Part shown: positions 49,950 through 58,608 of the stretch, piece after piece | How positions within the stretch are numbered: position 1 is the stretch's first letter | Layout: each line of letters begins with the position of its first letter | Assembly: GCA_963728535.1 (NCBI GenBank) | Contig: CAVSKK010000001.1 | Span: forward strand, 992,001 to 1,056,000 | DNA length: 64,000 nt | DNA from: VAXT01 sp963728535 | GTDB taxonomy: Bacteria; Actinomycetota; Thermoleophilia; Gaiellales; Gaiellaceae | Direction of reading: 5' to 3' | Position numbers and translations under genes: made by a program | The notes under the pieces: model-generated | Told to the model about the DNA's origin: nothing | Databases searched by the model: none | What the model saw: only the letters and a program-made list of their open reading frames with translations

Positions 49950-50504
49950 CTAGGGCAGCCAGTCGTCGCGGTACCGGGTGAGCTCGCCCCTGGGGAACCG
50001 GGCATACGCCTCGGCCGCGTCGGTCGTCTCCTCCTCGACGCCGGCACCATGGCGCTGCGCGGCTTCGTCCACGGTGTAGCCGCCCCAGTCCGGCCCTGTC
50101 GAGCGGTCGCGGGCGCCGACGGCGAGCACGAGGCATGGGCCGTCTCCCGCGCCGACGATCGTGTGGTTCGTGCCGGGAGGACAGTGCAGGAAGTCCCAGC
50201 GACGTAGCGGGCGCTCCTCGCCTTCGACGAGGGCCAGCGCCTCGCCGGCGAGCACGAGGAAATCCTCCTGGTCGTTCTCGTAGTGGTACATCGCCATCGG
50301 CTCCCCGGGGCCGAGGACGGTGATGTTGATCCCGAGCTGCAGGAAATCCGTCGCGCCCTCGAAGCCTGCGCCTTCGAACTCGCAGAGAGCGCCCCGGCCC
50401 TTGCGATCCCACCACTGGGTCTCACGCGCGTTGAGGACGAACCAGCCGTCCCCCTTCGGGACAAGTCCGTGCTCGGTCACCACGAGCTCCGACTCTTGCA
50501 CCAT
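49950..50504 (-). CDS. Cupin-domain protein
   Basis: 184 residues from ATG 50504 (VQESELVVTEHGLVPKG). A single cupin: GEPMAMYHYENDQEDFLVLAGEALALVEG (His/Glu ligands) and LHCPPGTNHTIVGAG (second His). Probably a small-molecule sensor or enzyme, function unassigned. Downstream of the MOSC gene, gap 7 nt, likely same operon. Confidence 0.85.
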   Translation of the reverse strand: MVQESELVVTEHGLVPKGDGWFVLNARETQWWDRKGRGALCEFEGAGFEGATDFLQLGINITVLGPGEPMAMYHYENDQEDFLVLAGEALALVEGEERPLRRWDFLHCPPGTNHTIVGAGDGPCLVLAVGARDRSTGPDWGGYTVDEAAQRHGAGVEEETTDAAEAYARFPRGELTRYRDDWLP

Positions 50505-50511
50505 CAGATCC

Positions 50512-50928
50512 TCAGAGCAGTTCGATCTCGTCGCCGACGGCGACCTCGCCGCTCTCGACGATGCGCGCCAACATGCCACGCCTGCCCTCGAGCTCGGCGC
50601 GCAGCCCCTGACGCAGCTCGTCCATGCGGTGGCACGGGTCGCAGACCATCGTGATCTCGAAGACGGCTCCACCGGCGCGAACCCGCTGACCGATCGGCCA
50701 GCGCTCGACGTCGTCCCCGTCGACGGTCAGGTTCTCCCGGGTCGCGCCCGGCTCCACGCCAACCGCGTCGAGATGCTCCTTCGAGGCGAAGAGAACTTCC
50801 CGCTTGGGCGGGTTCGCGTGCGCGCAGCCCTCGAAGCCTTGCCCGGCAATCGCCCGGCGGCGCTCGTGACCGTCCATGCGCCCGCTCTTGCGCGCCGGTG
50901 ACGTCCAGACTCCAGCAACCTTCGCCAC
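50512..50928 (-). CDS. MOSC-domain protein
   Basis: 138 residues. MOSC landmarks: GQGFEGCAHANPPKREVLFASKEHLDA, PGATRENLTVDGDDV, PIGQRVRAGGAVFEITMVCDPC (conserved Cys) and GRRGMLARIVESG. MOSC modules bind molybdenum cofactor; a lone MOSC may carry or sulfurate. Operon with trmH and cupin. Confidence 0.9.
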   Translation of the reverse strand: MAKVAGVWTSPARKSGRMDGHERRRAIAGQGFEGCAHANPPKREVLFASKEHLDAVGVEPGATRENLTVDGDDVERWPIGQRVRAGGAVFEITMVCDPCHRMDELRQGLRAELEGRRGMLARIVESGEVAVGDEIELL

Positions 50929-50937
50929 GCTACGACT

Positions 50938-51615
50938 CTACCGGGCGCGCCGATGCTCGTAGAGCGCGATTGCGCCGGCGATCGCGACGTTCAGCGACTC
51001 CGAGCCCGGCGCGAGCGGAATCGTCGCCGACTCGTCGCAGCCCGCGACGACCTCGTCCGGCAGGCCCTTCCGCTCCGCACCGAGCACGTAGGTGACCGGC
51101 ACCCCGGGGTCGAGCTCCGCCAGGGGCCGCCCACCGTCCGAGACGAGAGCGATCCGCTTCCCCTCCGGCTCGTCGAAACCCGCGATCGGCACGCGGAAGA
51201 CCGCGCCTGCCGAGGCCCGCAGCGCCTTCGGCCCGGTCGGATCGGCACACCCCGTGGAGAGAGCGACCGAGGCGCCGAACGCGTCCGCGCTGCGGAGGAT
51301 CGTGCCGAGATTGCCCGGGTCGGCCACGTGCCAGAGCGCGAGCGACAGCGGCTCGACTCCTCTCGGCAACGCCTCGCGGCGGTAGATGCCCAGCACGCGC
51401 GGCGGATGCGCCATCGTCGAGACCTTTGCCAGCAGGTCCGCCTCGACGTCCTCGCCCGCACGTAGAAGCTCAACCGGCTCGAGGCCCGCATCGTCGGCGG
51501 CCCGAACGAGATCCTCGCCCTCGGCGACGAACAGTCCCTCGTTCGCGCGCTGGCGCCGCGACTCGAGCAGCCGGTGGACGAGGCGTAGCTTCGGATTGGA
51601 GGCGGACGTGATCAC
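50938..51615 (-). CDS. TrmH/SpoU family RNA 2'-O-methyltransferase
   Basis: 225 residues from GTG 51615 (VITSASNPKLRLVHRLLESR). N-terminal substrate-binding part, then SPOUT knot: LALWHVADPGNLGTILRSADAFGA (motif 1), TYVLGAERKGLPDEVVAGCD (motif 2) and ATIPLAPGSESLNVAIAGAIALYE (motif 3). Position in the rplT-pheST neighbourhood is typical of the rRNA/tRNA methylase found there in actinobacteria. Confidence 0.94.
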   Translation of the reverse strand: MITSASNPKLRLVHRLLESRRQRANEGLFVAEGEDLVRAADDAGLEPVELLRAGEDVEADLLAKVSTMAHPPRVLGIYRREALPRGVEPLSLALWHVADPGNLGTILRSADAFGASVALSTGCADPTGPKALRASAGAVFRVPIAGFDEPEGKRIALVSDGGRPLAELDPGVPVTYVLGAERKGLPDEVVAGCDESATIPLAPGSESLNVAIAGAIALYEHRRAR

Positions 51616-52557
51616 AGTTCCCAGTGGAGCCACGACCCGTGGAAGTCGGCATGGCCGGCAAACTCACGCTCCGCGCCGGGCCAGTAAACGATGCGCAAGC
51701 CCCAGCAATGTTGCTCGTTCCGCGGCTTGCCCGTCGAGATGAAGACCAGCGGCAACGAGCGCCCCGCTTCTTCGAGAGCCGCGCGCAGTCGCGCTCGCGC
51801 GATCGTCGTCCAGGTACCCCCACGTCGCCGTCTGGAAGACGACCGTCAGCCCGTCGCGCGGCTGGGCGGCGAGCGTCTCGGGCAGCAGCTCGACGAAATC
51901 GCCCTGCACGAGCTCCGGCGGGTCGCCGCGAAGAGCCTCGATCGCCCGGTCGAGCCGCTCGCGCCGCTCATCTTGGCCTGCCCAGACGAAGCAGCGCAGG
52001 AGGCGGGCGCCTTCCTCGCTCGTGACGTCGATCGGAGAGCGATCGATTCCGACCCGGCCGCGAACCTGCGGTGAGAGCTCGAGAAGGTCACCCGGAACCG
52101 GTCGCCGCTCCTCTCCCTCGAGCAGAAGCGACGCGGCCGGCGGGCCCCATTCACCCGCCTCGTACCGATACCGGTAGCGATCCCAGACGAGGTTCAGGCC
52201 CGCGCTCGGCCCGAGCTCGACGAGGTCGAGGCTCCGGGCTCCCGTCTGCCGGGCAACGCGCAGGAACAGCGGCAGCAACACCCAGGAGCGCTGCACCTCG
52301 TTCGTCTGGACACCCTGCTCGCCGATGAACTCATGCAGGAACGCGCGATGCTCGCCGAGCGCGTCGTCCCAGGTCGCCTCGCCGCCCAGCACGAGGTAGT
52401 GCAGCCCGCCGAGGAGACGCAGCGGCGCATCCCACGTCGGCTCGGGGCCGAGCAACTCGGCAGCCACGAGGTCCGCGGCGAATCTCCGGCAGAGATCGGC
52501 GTAGAGCGGCGAGCGCGACTCGCATTGAGCCGCCTGGGCTTCGAAGACCGAGGCGCT
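51612..52557 (-). pseudogene. DUF2332 family protein, one or more frameshifts
   Basis: Coding sequence of about 315 residues. VFEAQAAQCESRSPLYADLCRRF, GGEATWDDALGEHRAFLHEF, LLPLFLRVARQTGARSLDLVELGPSAG and LPETLAAQPRDG are DUF2332 features. Near 51805 the frame shifts; the proper end reads LVFISTGKPRNEQHCWGL, then FAGHADFHGSWLHWEL, stopping at 51612 and overlapping trmH (GTGA). No good start codon is seen near 52557, where it meets rplT, so a second indel there is possible. Type 'pseudogene' reflects the broken frame, not proven loss. Confidence 0.75.
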
Positions 52558-52945
52558 AGTCGCCAGCGCCGTCGCCGTCGCCGTTGTCGGCTGCGAGCGC
52601 CGACTTCGCCTGCTCGGCGATCTTGCCGAAGGCCCGTGGGTCGTCGACGGCGATGTCGGCCAGCACCTTGCGGTCGAGCTCGACTCCCGCCTTGCGGCAG
52701 CCCGCGACGAACTGGTTGTACGAGAGCCCCTCGGCGCGCGCGGCGGCGTTGATGCGGATGATCCAGAGCCTGCGCATGTCCCGCTTGCGTCGCTTGCGAT
52801 CGCGATATGCATGGACGAGCGCGTGCTCGACGGCCTCGTTCGCCACCTTGTAGTGCGAATGCCTCGTGCCGACGAAGCCCTTGGCGGCGTTGAGCACCTT
52901 CTTGCGGCGCTTGCGGGACGCGACGGATCGCTTGACGCGCGGCAT
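52556..52945 (-). CDS. rplT: 50S ribosomal protein L20
   Basis: 129 residues. MPRVKRSVASRKRRKKVLNAAKGFVGTRH, YRDRKRRKRDMRRLWIIRINAAARAEGL and YNQFVAGCRKAGVELDRKVLAD are diagnostic L20. Essential for 50S assembly. Overlaps rpmI by 1 nt. A disordered acidic tail (AADNGDGDGAGD) extends the usual length. Confidence 0.98.
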   Translation of the reverse strand: MPRVKRSVASRKRRKKVLNAAKGFVGTRHSHYKVANEAVEHALVHAYRDRKRRKRDMRRLWIIRINAAARAEGLSYNQFVAGCRKAGVELDRKVLADIAVDDPRAFGKIAEQAKSALAADNGDGDGAGD

Positions 52946-53148
52946 TACTTCTTCACTCCTCCGAGCATGCGCCTGACGGCGCTGTCGTTCGAGGCGTCCA
53001 GCGGTTGGTCGCGGCGGAACTTACGCTTGCGCTTCGCGGACTTCCCGCTCAGGTAGTGGCTCTTCATCGCCTGGCGGCGCAGCAGCTTCCCGGTTCCCGT
53101 CACCTTGAACCGCTTCTTCGCTCCGCTGTGATTCTTCTGTTTGGGCAT
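52945..53148 (-). CDS. rpmI: 50S ribosomal protein L35
   Basis: 67 residues: MPKQKNHSGAKKRFKVTGTGK, then LLRRQAMKSHYLSGKSAKRKRK. Ribosome binding site AGGAG about 10 nt upstream. Starts inside the predicted tail of IF-3. Confidence 0.97.
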   Translation of the reverse strand: MPKQKNHSGAKKRFKVTGTGKLLRRQAMKSHYLSGKSAKRKRKFRRDQPLDASNDSAVRRMLGGVKK

Positions 53149-53710
53149 CTTTTGCGACTCCTGCGTTCTTCGTTGGGCCGAGCAACATGACCATGTTGCG
53201 TCCGTCGAGGAGCGGCGGCGATTCGACCTGGCCGAGCTCCTTGACGTCCTCCGCGAGCCTCATCAGCAGATCACGCCCCCGCTCCGGGTGAGTCGTCTCC
53301 CGTCCGCGGAACATGATCGTGACCTTGACCTTGGCCCGCTGACCGAGGAAGCGAGCGACGTGGCCCTTCTTGGTCTCGTAGTCGTGAACGCCGATTTTTG
53401 GCCTGAGCTTGATCTCCTTGACGTTGATCGAAACCTGGTGCTTGCGCGCGATCTTGGCTTTCTGCTCCTGCTCGTAGCGGTACTTGCCGTAGTCCATGAC
53501 CCGCGCAACCGGCGGGTCGGCCTGAGCCGCGACCTCGACGAGATCGAGATCCTTGCCGTGCGCGTAGTCGAGCGCCTCCTTGATGGGCTTGACCCCCAGC
53601 TGCGCGCCGTCTTCGCCGACGAGCCGGACCTGTTGCACCCGGATGTCTTCGTTGATCCGGCTGTGCGGGATGACCGGCCGCGTGGGCTCAACCCGACGTC
53701 GTGGCCTCAA
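53021..53710 (-). CDS. infC: Translation initiation factor IF-3
   Basis: 229 residues if the TTG at 53710 is used; the domain starts VIPHSRINEDIRVQQVRLVGEDG. A noncanonical start nearer the domain is possible, as infC often avoids ATG. Core: DLDLVEVAAQADPPVARVMDYGKYRYEQ, KEIKLRPKIGVHDYETKKGH, and VKVTIMFRGRE. The frame then continues past MVMLLGPTKN as an acidic tail overlapping rpmI by 128 nt, in another frame. Either a real overlap or a lost stop. A leader hairpin with T tract lies upstream. Confidence 0.93.
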   Translation of the reverse strand: MRPRRRVEPTRPVIPHSRINEDIRVQQVRLVGEDGAQLGVKPIKEALDYAHGKDLDLVEVAAQADPPVARVMDYGKYRYEQEQKAKIARKHQVSINVKEIKLRPKIGVHDYETKKGHVARFLGQRAKVKVTIMFRGRETTHPERGRDLLMRLAEDVKELGQVESPPLLDGRNMVMLLGPTKNAGVAKDAQTEESQRSEEAVQGDGNREAAAPPGDEEPLPEREVREAQA

Positions 53711-53752
53711 AGGCGCTTCACCAAGCTGCTAGCTCCTCCCTCTCGAAACGAC

Positions 53753-53774
53753 AAAACCGCTGCAAAAGCAACGG
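53753..53774 (-). terminator. Attenuator-like hairpin in the infC leader
   Basis: Minus strand CCGTTGC-TTTT-GCAGCGG (7 bp incl. one G-U) followed by TTTTG, about 40 nt before the start of infC. Looks like an intrinsic terminator, so infC-rpmI-rplT may be regulated by attenuation, as known in other bacteria (L20-sensing). Confidence 0.5.
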
Positions 53775-53924
53775 CTCGATCCTTTCCAACCTCCTGGGTT
53801 GAACCTCCGACAGGCTCTTGGGCCCCGGAGGTGAGGAACATGTCGCCCCTGCTTTGCAGACTTCAGAGGTTAGCAGCCGCGCCTCGCGCCCGTGACCAGC
53901 TTTCGCTGCGGTACGTTCGCCGCG

Positions 53925-54966
53925 ATGCCTCGCGCGCTCATCGTCGGCGGCACCGGTTTGATCGGACGCGCCACGGCCCGTGCCCTGCTAGCGGCCGGAT
54001 GGCAGGTCGACCTGACCGGGCGCAATCCCGCCCACATGCCCGCCGAGATCGCCTCCGCCGGAGGAAGGTTCATCGCGGCAGAGCGCGATGACTCCGATCA
54101 GCTACTAGCAGCGCTCGGCGGAGGCGCCGACCTGCTCGTCGACTGCATCTGCTACACCGCGGCTCACGCGAGTCGCCTGTTGCCGTTGGTGCGCAACGCC
54201 GGATCGACGGTGATGATCTCCAGCAAGGCCGTATACGTCGACAGCTCCGGGAACCACTCCAACTCGGAGACCGCACCGCGTTTCGACGGCCCGATCCGCG
54301 AGACGCAGCCAACGATGGCCCCGGGGGACGGCGACTACAACACCTGAGGGGTACGGCGCAAACAAGGTCGCAGCCGAGCAGGTTCTGCTCGCGAGCGGCG
54401 AGCCCGTCACCGTGCTGCGGCCTTCCAAGGTCCACGGTGCCGGAGCGCGGACGCCACGCGAGTGGGTCTTCGTCAAGCGCGCACTCGACCAGCGGCCCGC
54501 CGTCTTCCTCGCTCACCGAGGCGCCGGAGTCGACCACACGACGGCCGCCCTGAACATCGCCGCGCTCGTCGAAGCAGTCGCCGCGACACCGGGTCAGCGG
54601 ATCCTCAACAGCGCCGATCCCGACGCGCCGAGCGCGCTCGAGATCTCGCGCACGATCGCAAGGGAGCTCGACCACGTCTGGGACGAGGTTCTGCTCGACG
54701 CCGGAGCCGACGAGACGCTGGGCAGACATCCCTGGGACGCGCCGCATCCGATCGTGCTCGATATGAGCGCGGCAGCCGAACTCGGGTACACGCCGGTCGG
54801 CGACTACGCGACCACGGTCTCCGACGAGGTCTCATGGCTCGTCTCCGCGGCCCGCAAGGGCGAGGGTGCAGAGAAGCTTCCGGGGCTCGATGACGATTAC
54901 TTCGGGCCGCTGCTCGACTATGCGGCCGAGGACCGCTACCTCGCCGCGACCTCGAAGGGCGTTTAG
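53925..54966 (+). pseudogene. NAD-dependent epimerase/dehydratase family protein, one frameshift
   Basis: From ATG 53925: RALIVGGTGLIGRATARALLA (GGxGxxG NAD site), VMISSKAVYVDSSG, then TGA at 54345. The next frame continues as TPEGYGANKVAAEQVLLASG (the Y-x3-K pair), VTVLRPSKVHGAG and so on to 54966. At the junction AACACCTGAG, restoring two C bases in the short C run would give an intact frame. Most likely a homopolymer indel. Extended SDR fold; sugar epimerase or reductase possible. Confidence 0.8.
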
Positions 54967-56852
54967 GACACCGAGGCCTGTTCCCGCAGCTCCGCCATGA
55001 ACTCGTCGAGCGAGCGCGTGGACTGCTCTCCCCCATGCTCCCGGACGGCGATCGAATCGTCGGACTCCTTGTCGCCCCAGACGACGACGTAGGGGACCTT
55101 CTCGACCTCGGCGTTCCGGATCCGCTTGCCCACCGTCTCGTCCGAGTCGTCGACCTCGACGCGGAACTCGCCCAGCTTCTCGGCGAGCGCCTTCGCCGCG
55201 TCGCGGTGGTCGAGCCCGACCGGGATCACGCGCACTTGCACCGGGGCGAGCCAGACCGGGAACGTGCCGCCGTAGTGCTCGATCAGGATCCCGATGAAGC
55301 GCTCGAACGACCCGTAGAGCGCCCGGTGAACGACGTACAGGTCGTGCTCGCTGTTGTCCGCGCCGACGTACTTCAGCCCGAAGCGCGACGGCATCTGCGA
55401 GTCGAGCTGGATCGTCCCCATCTGCCACTTCCGGCCCAGCGCGTCGTCCATGAAGAGGTCGATCTTCGGCCCATAGAAGGCGCCCTCTCCCTCGGCGATC
55501 TCGTACGGGATGTCATTCAGCTTCAACGCCTGCTCGAGCGCGGCCTCCGTCATGTTCCACTGCTCGTCCGTGCCGATCTTGTTCTCGGGCCGAGTCGCCA
55601 GCTCTGCGGACGAAGACATGCCGAAGACCCCGTAGAGATAACGCGCATAGTCGACGACGCCGGCGATCTCGTCCTGGATCTGGTCTTCGCTGACGAAGAT
55701 GTGCGCGTCGTCCTGCGTGACGTGCCGAACGCGAAGCAGACCGTGGAGCGTGCCGGTGATCTCGTTGCGGTGTAGCGGCGCCGGCTCCGCGTAGCGAAGC
55801 GGGAGCTCACGGTAGGACCGGAGCCTGCTGCCGAAGAGGAGCATGTGGCCGGGGCAGTTCATCGCCTTCATCGCCCAACGGTGCTCGTCCACCTCCAGCT
55901 TGAACATCAGGTCCTCGTACTTCGGAAAGTGGCCCGAGGTGATGAAGGTCTCCTCGTTGTAGATGAGCGGAGTCTTGACCTCGAGGTAGCCGCGCTTGTC
56001 GTTCTCTCGTCTGCGGATCTTCTCGAGCTCGTTCCAGATCACCATGCCCTTTGGGTGCCAGAGCGGCGAGCCCGGCGAGTGCTCGTCGAAGTGGACGAGA
56101 TCGAGCTCGCGCCCGAGACGGCGGTGATCGCGTTTCTTCGCCTCTTCGAGGCGCTCCAGATATGCGTCCAGGTCGGCCTGCGAGTAGAAAGCCGTCCCAT
56201 AGATCCGCGTCAGCTGCTTGTTGTTCTCGTCGCCACGCCAGTAGGCCCCGGCCAAGCCCGTCAGCTTGATCGCCTTGATCGGGGCCGAGTCCTGGAGATG
56301 CGGGCCGCGGCAGAGATCGGTGAAGTCGCCCTGGGTGTACAGGGAGATCTCGCCCTCAGCGGTGTCGACGAGCTCGACCTTGTAGCCCTCGCCCTGGTCG
56401 GCAAAGAGGCGCTTTGCGTCCTCGGCGGAGATCTCGCGGCGCTCCCAGCTGCGGCCCTCCTTCAGCTCGCGCCGGATCTCCTCTTCGATGCCCTCGAGCG
56501 CGTCCTCGCCGATCGGCTCCGGAAACTCGAAGTCGTAGTAGAAGCCGTTCTCGATCGGCGGCCCGATGGCGACCTTCGTGCCCGGGTACAGCCGGCGAAC
56601 GGCCTCGGCCAGGAGGTGCGCGGCGGAGTGGCGCAGGACGTACAGCGCATCGGGATCGTCCGTGTCGCGCGTCGTCAGGATCTGGATCGGCTCCCCGTCC
56701 GAGAGTGGCGCCCGCAGATCCTGCGCACGCCCGTCCGCGCGGATGAGGACGGCTTGCTTCGCCAGCTTCGGGCCGATTGCTGCAGCGGCGTCGAGCCCGG
56801 TCGCGCCGTCGGGAAGTTCGAGTTCCGAGGAGTCGGGAAGAACGACCTTCAT
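54963..56852 (-). CDS. thrS: Threonine-tRNA ligase
   Basis: 629 residues. TGS domain (MKVVLPDSSELELPDGATG), editing domain with RHSAAHLLAEAVRRLYP, and class II catalytic motifs: MNCPGHMLLFGSRLRSYRELPLRYAE (zinc Cys), VRHVTQDDAHIFV and GFKYVGADNSEHDLYVVHRALYG-type motif 3; C-terminal HGTS anticodon domain (VRVIPVGLDH). Essential. TTAG stop overlap with the convergent epimerase. Confidence 0.98.
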   Translation of the reverse strand: MKVVLPDSSELELPDGATGLDAAAAIGPKLAKQAVLIRADGRAQDLRAPLSDGEPIQILTTRDTDDPDALYVLRHSAAHLLAEAVRRLYPGTKVAIGPPIENGFYYDFEFPEPIGEDALEGIEEEIRRELKEGRSWERREISAEDAKRLFADQGEGYKVELVDTAEGEISLYTQGDFTDLCRGPHLQDSAPIKAIKLTGLAGAYWRGDENNKQLTRIYGTAFYSQADLDAYLERLEEAKKRDHRRLGRELDLVHFDEHSPGSPLWHPKGMVIWNELEKIRRRENDKRGYLEVKTPLIYNEETFITSGHFPKYEDLMFKLEVDEHRWAMKAMNCPGHMLLFGSRLRSYRELPLRYAEPAPLHRNEITGTLHGLLRVRHVTQDDAHIFVSEDQIQDEIAGVVDYARYLYGVFGMSSSAELATRPENKIGTDEQWNMTEAALEQALKLNDIPYEIAEGEGAFYGPKIDLFMDDALGRKWQMGTIQLDSQMPSRFGLKYVGADNSEHDLYVVHRALYGSFERFIGILIEHYGGTFPVWLAPVQVRVIPVGLDHRDAAKALAEKLGEFRVEVDDSDETVGKRIRNAEVEKVPYVVVWGDKESDDSIAVREHGGEQSTRSLDEFMAELREQASVS

Positions 56853-56865
56853 GGAAGATCAGAAT

Positions 56866-56970
56866 ATGCCCCGTGAGGACGATCGCAACGAAGAGATTCC
56901 CGAGTCTCCGGCTCCCGATCCCGAAGAGGGAGAGCGACCCGGCGCCGAGGACGACCCCGGGGCTGACTAG
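56866..56970 (+). CDS. Possible acidic 34-residue peptide
   Basis: Reads MPREDDRNEEIPESPAPDPEEG; very acidic and disordered. An ATG at 56851 would overlap the thrS ATG. No strong ribosome binding site. Small acidic proteins of this kind exist, but this could be chance. Confidence 0.3.
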   Translation: MPREDDRNEEIPESPAPDPEEGERPGAEDDPGAD

Positions 56971-57028
56971 CCGATTACTCTGGTCACTGAGGCCCGATCG
57001 TCCCTGAGCGTTGGCAGGACGCCTGGGA

Positions 57029-57060
57029 GGAGCGGAGCGAGCCGAAGCTCGCCCCGCTCC
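57029..57060. terminator. Long GC-rich hairpin between thrS and the XRE regulator
   Basis: GGAGCGGAGCGAGC - CGAA - GCTCGCCCCGCTCC: 14-bp arms with one A/C mismatch and a CGAA tetraloop. Confidence 0.55.
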
Positions 57061-57078
57061 TTGACTCCCACCAGCGGG

Positions 57079-57159
57079 CTACGGCCAGATCGGGCCCTGG
57101 GCCGCGAACGCCGCCAAAACGCTTAGTGCAGCGAAAAATAGGACAGGGCGAACGTACAC
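57079..57159 (-). CDS. Possible 26-residue hydrophobic peptide
   Basis: GTG start; VYVRPVLFFAALSVLAAFAA then QGPIWP. Single hydrophobic helix, no clear ribosome binding site. Could be a membrane micropeptide or noise. The other parts of 56971-57244 show only the hairpin and a promoter. Confidence 0.25.
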   Translation of the reverse strand: MYVRPVLFFAALSVLAAFAAQGPIWP

Positions 57160-57219
57160 CGGGAACCATCCTTTCGAGTCGTAAGAACAACGGATAGCCC
57201 CCGGGCCCGAGGAGAGCAT

Positions 57220-57225
57220 TAGTAT
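57220..57225 (+). promoter_or_regulatory. Candidate -10 box of the XRE-TPR gene
   Basis: TAGTAT, about 20 nt before the ATG, followed by a strong ribosome binding site (GAGGGGAGGA, 57231-57240). A start only a few nt after it implies a very short leader. Confidence 0.35.
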
Positions 57226-57244
57226 AGGAAGAGGGGAGGACCTC

Positions 57245-58534
57245 ATGCCACGACGCAAGTCAACACACGTCGACGACCCTCACGCTGTCGGTCGTCGACT
57301 CCGAGAAGCACGAGCGCGCGCCGGGCTCAGCCAGCGGCAGCTCTCCTTCCAAGGCTGCTCTCCCGCCTACATCTCTCGCATCGAGGCCGGTGACCGCATC
57401 CCGTCGCTCCAGCTCCTCCGTGAGATGGGCCGGCGACTCGGTGTCAGCGAGGACTATCTCGCGACCGGGAAGGAGCGCGACGACGACGCCTCCGTGCTGA
57501 TCGAAGCGGAGCTCGCGCTCCGGCTGGACGAGCCGGAGGTCGCCGAGAAGCTGTACCTGGAAGCCCTGGATCGGGCTGAGACGAAGGACGAGCGAGCCCG
57601 GGCTCTTGCGGGTCTCGGGCAGATCGCGTTCCGGCTCGGCAAGCCCCGGGAGGCGATCACTCGATTCGAAGAGGCGCGCGTCCTCTGGCAAGACGGCTTG
57701 GCCAACCACCCCGGGACGGCGGACAGCCTCGGCCGCGCCTACGCGATGGTCGACCAGATGGAGTCTTCGATCGCGGTCTTCCGAGAGTCGCTAGCCGCGG
57801 CCGAGGGGCAGAACGACCCCGCCGAGACGATCCGCTTCGCTGTCCTGCTCGCGAACGCGTTGATCGACGTCGAAGATTTCGCGCCGGCGCGGGAGCTGCT
57901 CGAACGCACGGTCACCATCGCCCCAGATTCGAACGATCCGATCTTTCGCGCACGCGTCTACTGGTCGCACTCGCGCTTGCACACCGCGCAGGGCGACACC
58001 GTCCTCGCCGCCAAGTACGGACGGAAGGCCCTGAACCTGCTCGAGCTCACGGAGCACACCTACTACACCGCCATCGCGCACCAACTCCTGGCTCATATCG
58101 AAGTCGACCGGAAGCGTCCCGACGAGGCTCTCGAGCTCGTCGAGACCGGCCTTGACCTACTCGGCGATTCCGGGCACGAGATCGACCAGGCGCTGTTCAG
58201 GCTCGAGGGTGCACGTGCGCTGATCCAGCTCGGCCGGCTCGAGGAGGCCGCGTCAACCGCGATGGAGGCATCCGCACAGCTCGCGGACGGCAGCCCCCAT
58301 GACGCCGGCCGGGGATACATGCTGATCGGCGACGTCTTCCGGGAGCTCGGCGACGTGGCGAAGGCACGGGAGCTCTACGAACTGGCGGCCGAAGTGCTCG
58401 AGGCCCTCCAGACCCGGTACCTCAGCGAGGTCTACCAGAAGCTTGCCGAGCTTCTCGAGGAGGACGGCAAGAAGGACGAGGCGCTCGTAGTGCTCAAGAA
58501 GGCCGTTGCCATCCAGGCGAAACCGCTGCGCTAA
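57245..58534 (+). CDS. XRE-family HTH plus TPR-repeat regulator
   Basis: 429 residues. N-terminal HTH (about 14-72: GRRLREARARAGLSQRQLSFQG, SPAYISRIEAGDRIPSLQLLREMG). Then about eight TPR helices (RARALAGLGQIAFRLGKPREAIT; LAAKYGRKALNLLELTEHTYY; DVFRELGDVAKARELYELAAE). Similar to Rgg/PlcR-like sensors that bind peptides via TPRs, but those motifs are only generic here. Stand-alone gene with own promoter. Confidence 0.9.
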   Translation: MPRRKSTHVDDPHAVGRRLREARARAGLSQRQLSFQGCSPAYISRIEAGDRIPSLQLLREMGRRLGVSEDYLATGKERDDDASVLIEAELALRLDEPEVAEKLYLEALDRAETKDERARALAGLGQIAFRLGKPREAITRFEEARVLWQDGLANHPGTADSLGRAYAMVDQMESSIAVFRESLAAAEGQNDPAETIRFAVLLANALIDVEDFAPARELLERTVTIAPDSNDPIFRARVYWSHSRLHTAQGDTVLAAKYGRKALNLLELTEHTYYTAIAHQLLAHIEVDRKRPDEALELVETGLDLLGDSGHEIDQALFRLEGARALIQLGRLEEAASTAMEASAQLADGSPHDAGRGYMLIGDVFRELGDVAKARELYELAAEVLEALQTRYLSEVYQKLAELLEEDGKKDEALVVLKKAVAIQAKPLR

Positions 58535-58608
58535 AGGTCCCGGTCAAACCGCTTTGTTGTAAGGGTTTGCCGGCCCTTTTCAGTACACATAACTGAAGGA
58601 GGACTGCG

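Noticed and set aside
56851..56853. ATG overlapping the thrS ATG (CATG), like the NERD/DUF3800 pair
   Set aside because: The small acidic frame is weak and ATG 56866 is as good; not enough to claim a second shared start.
56853..57244. T-box leader upstream of thrS
   Set aside because: No match to the T-box core (AGGGTGGNACCGCG) on the minus strand.
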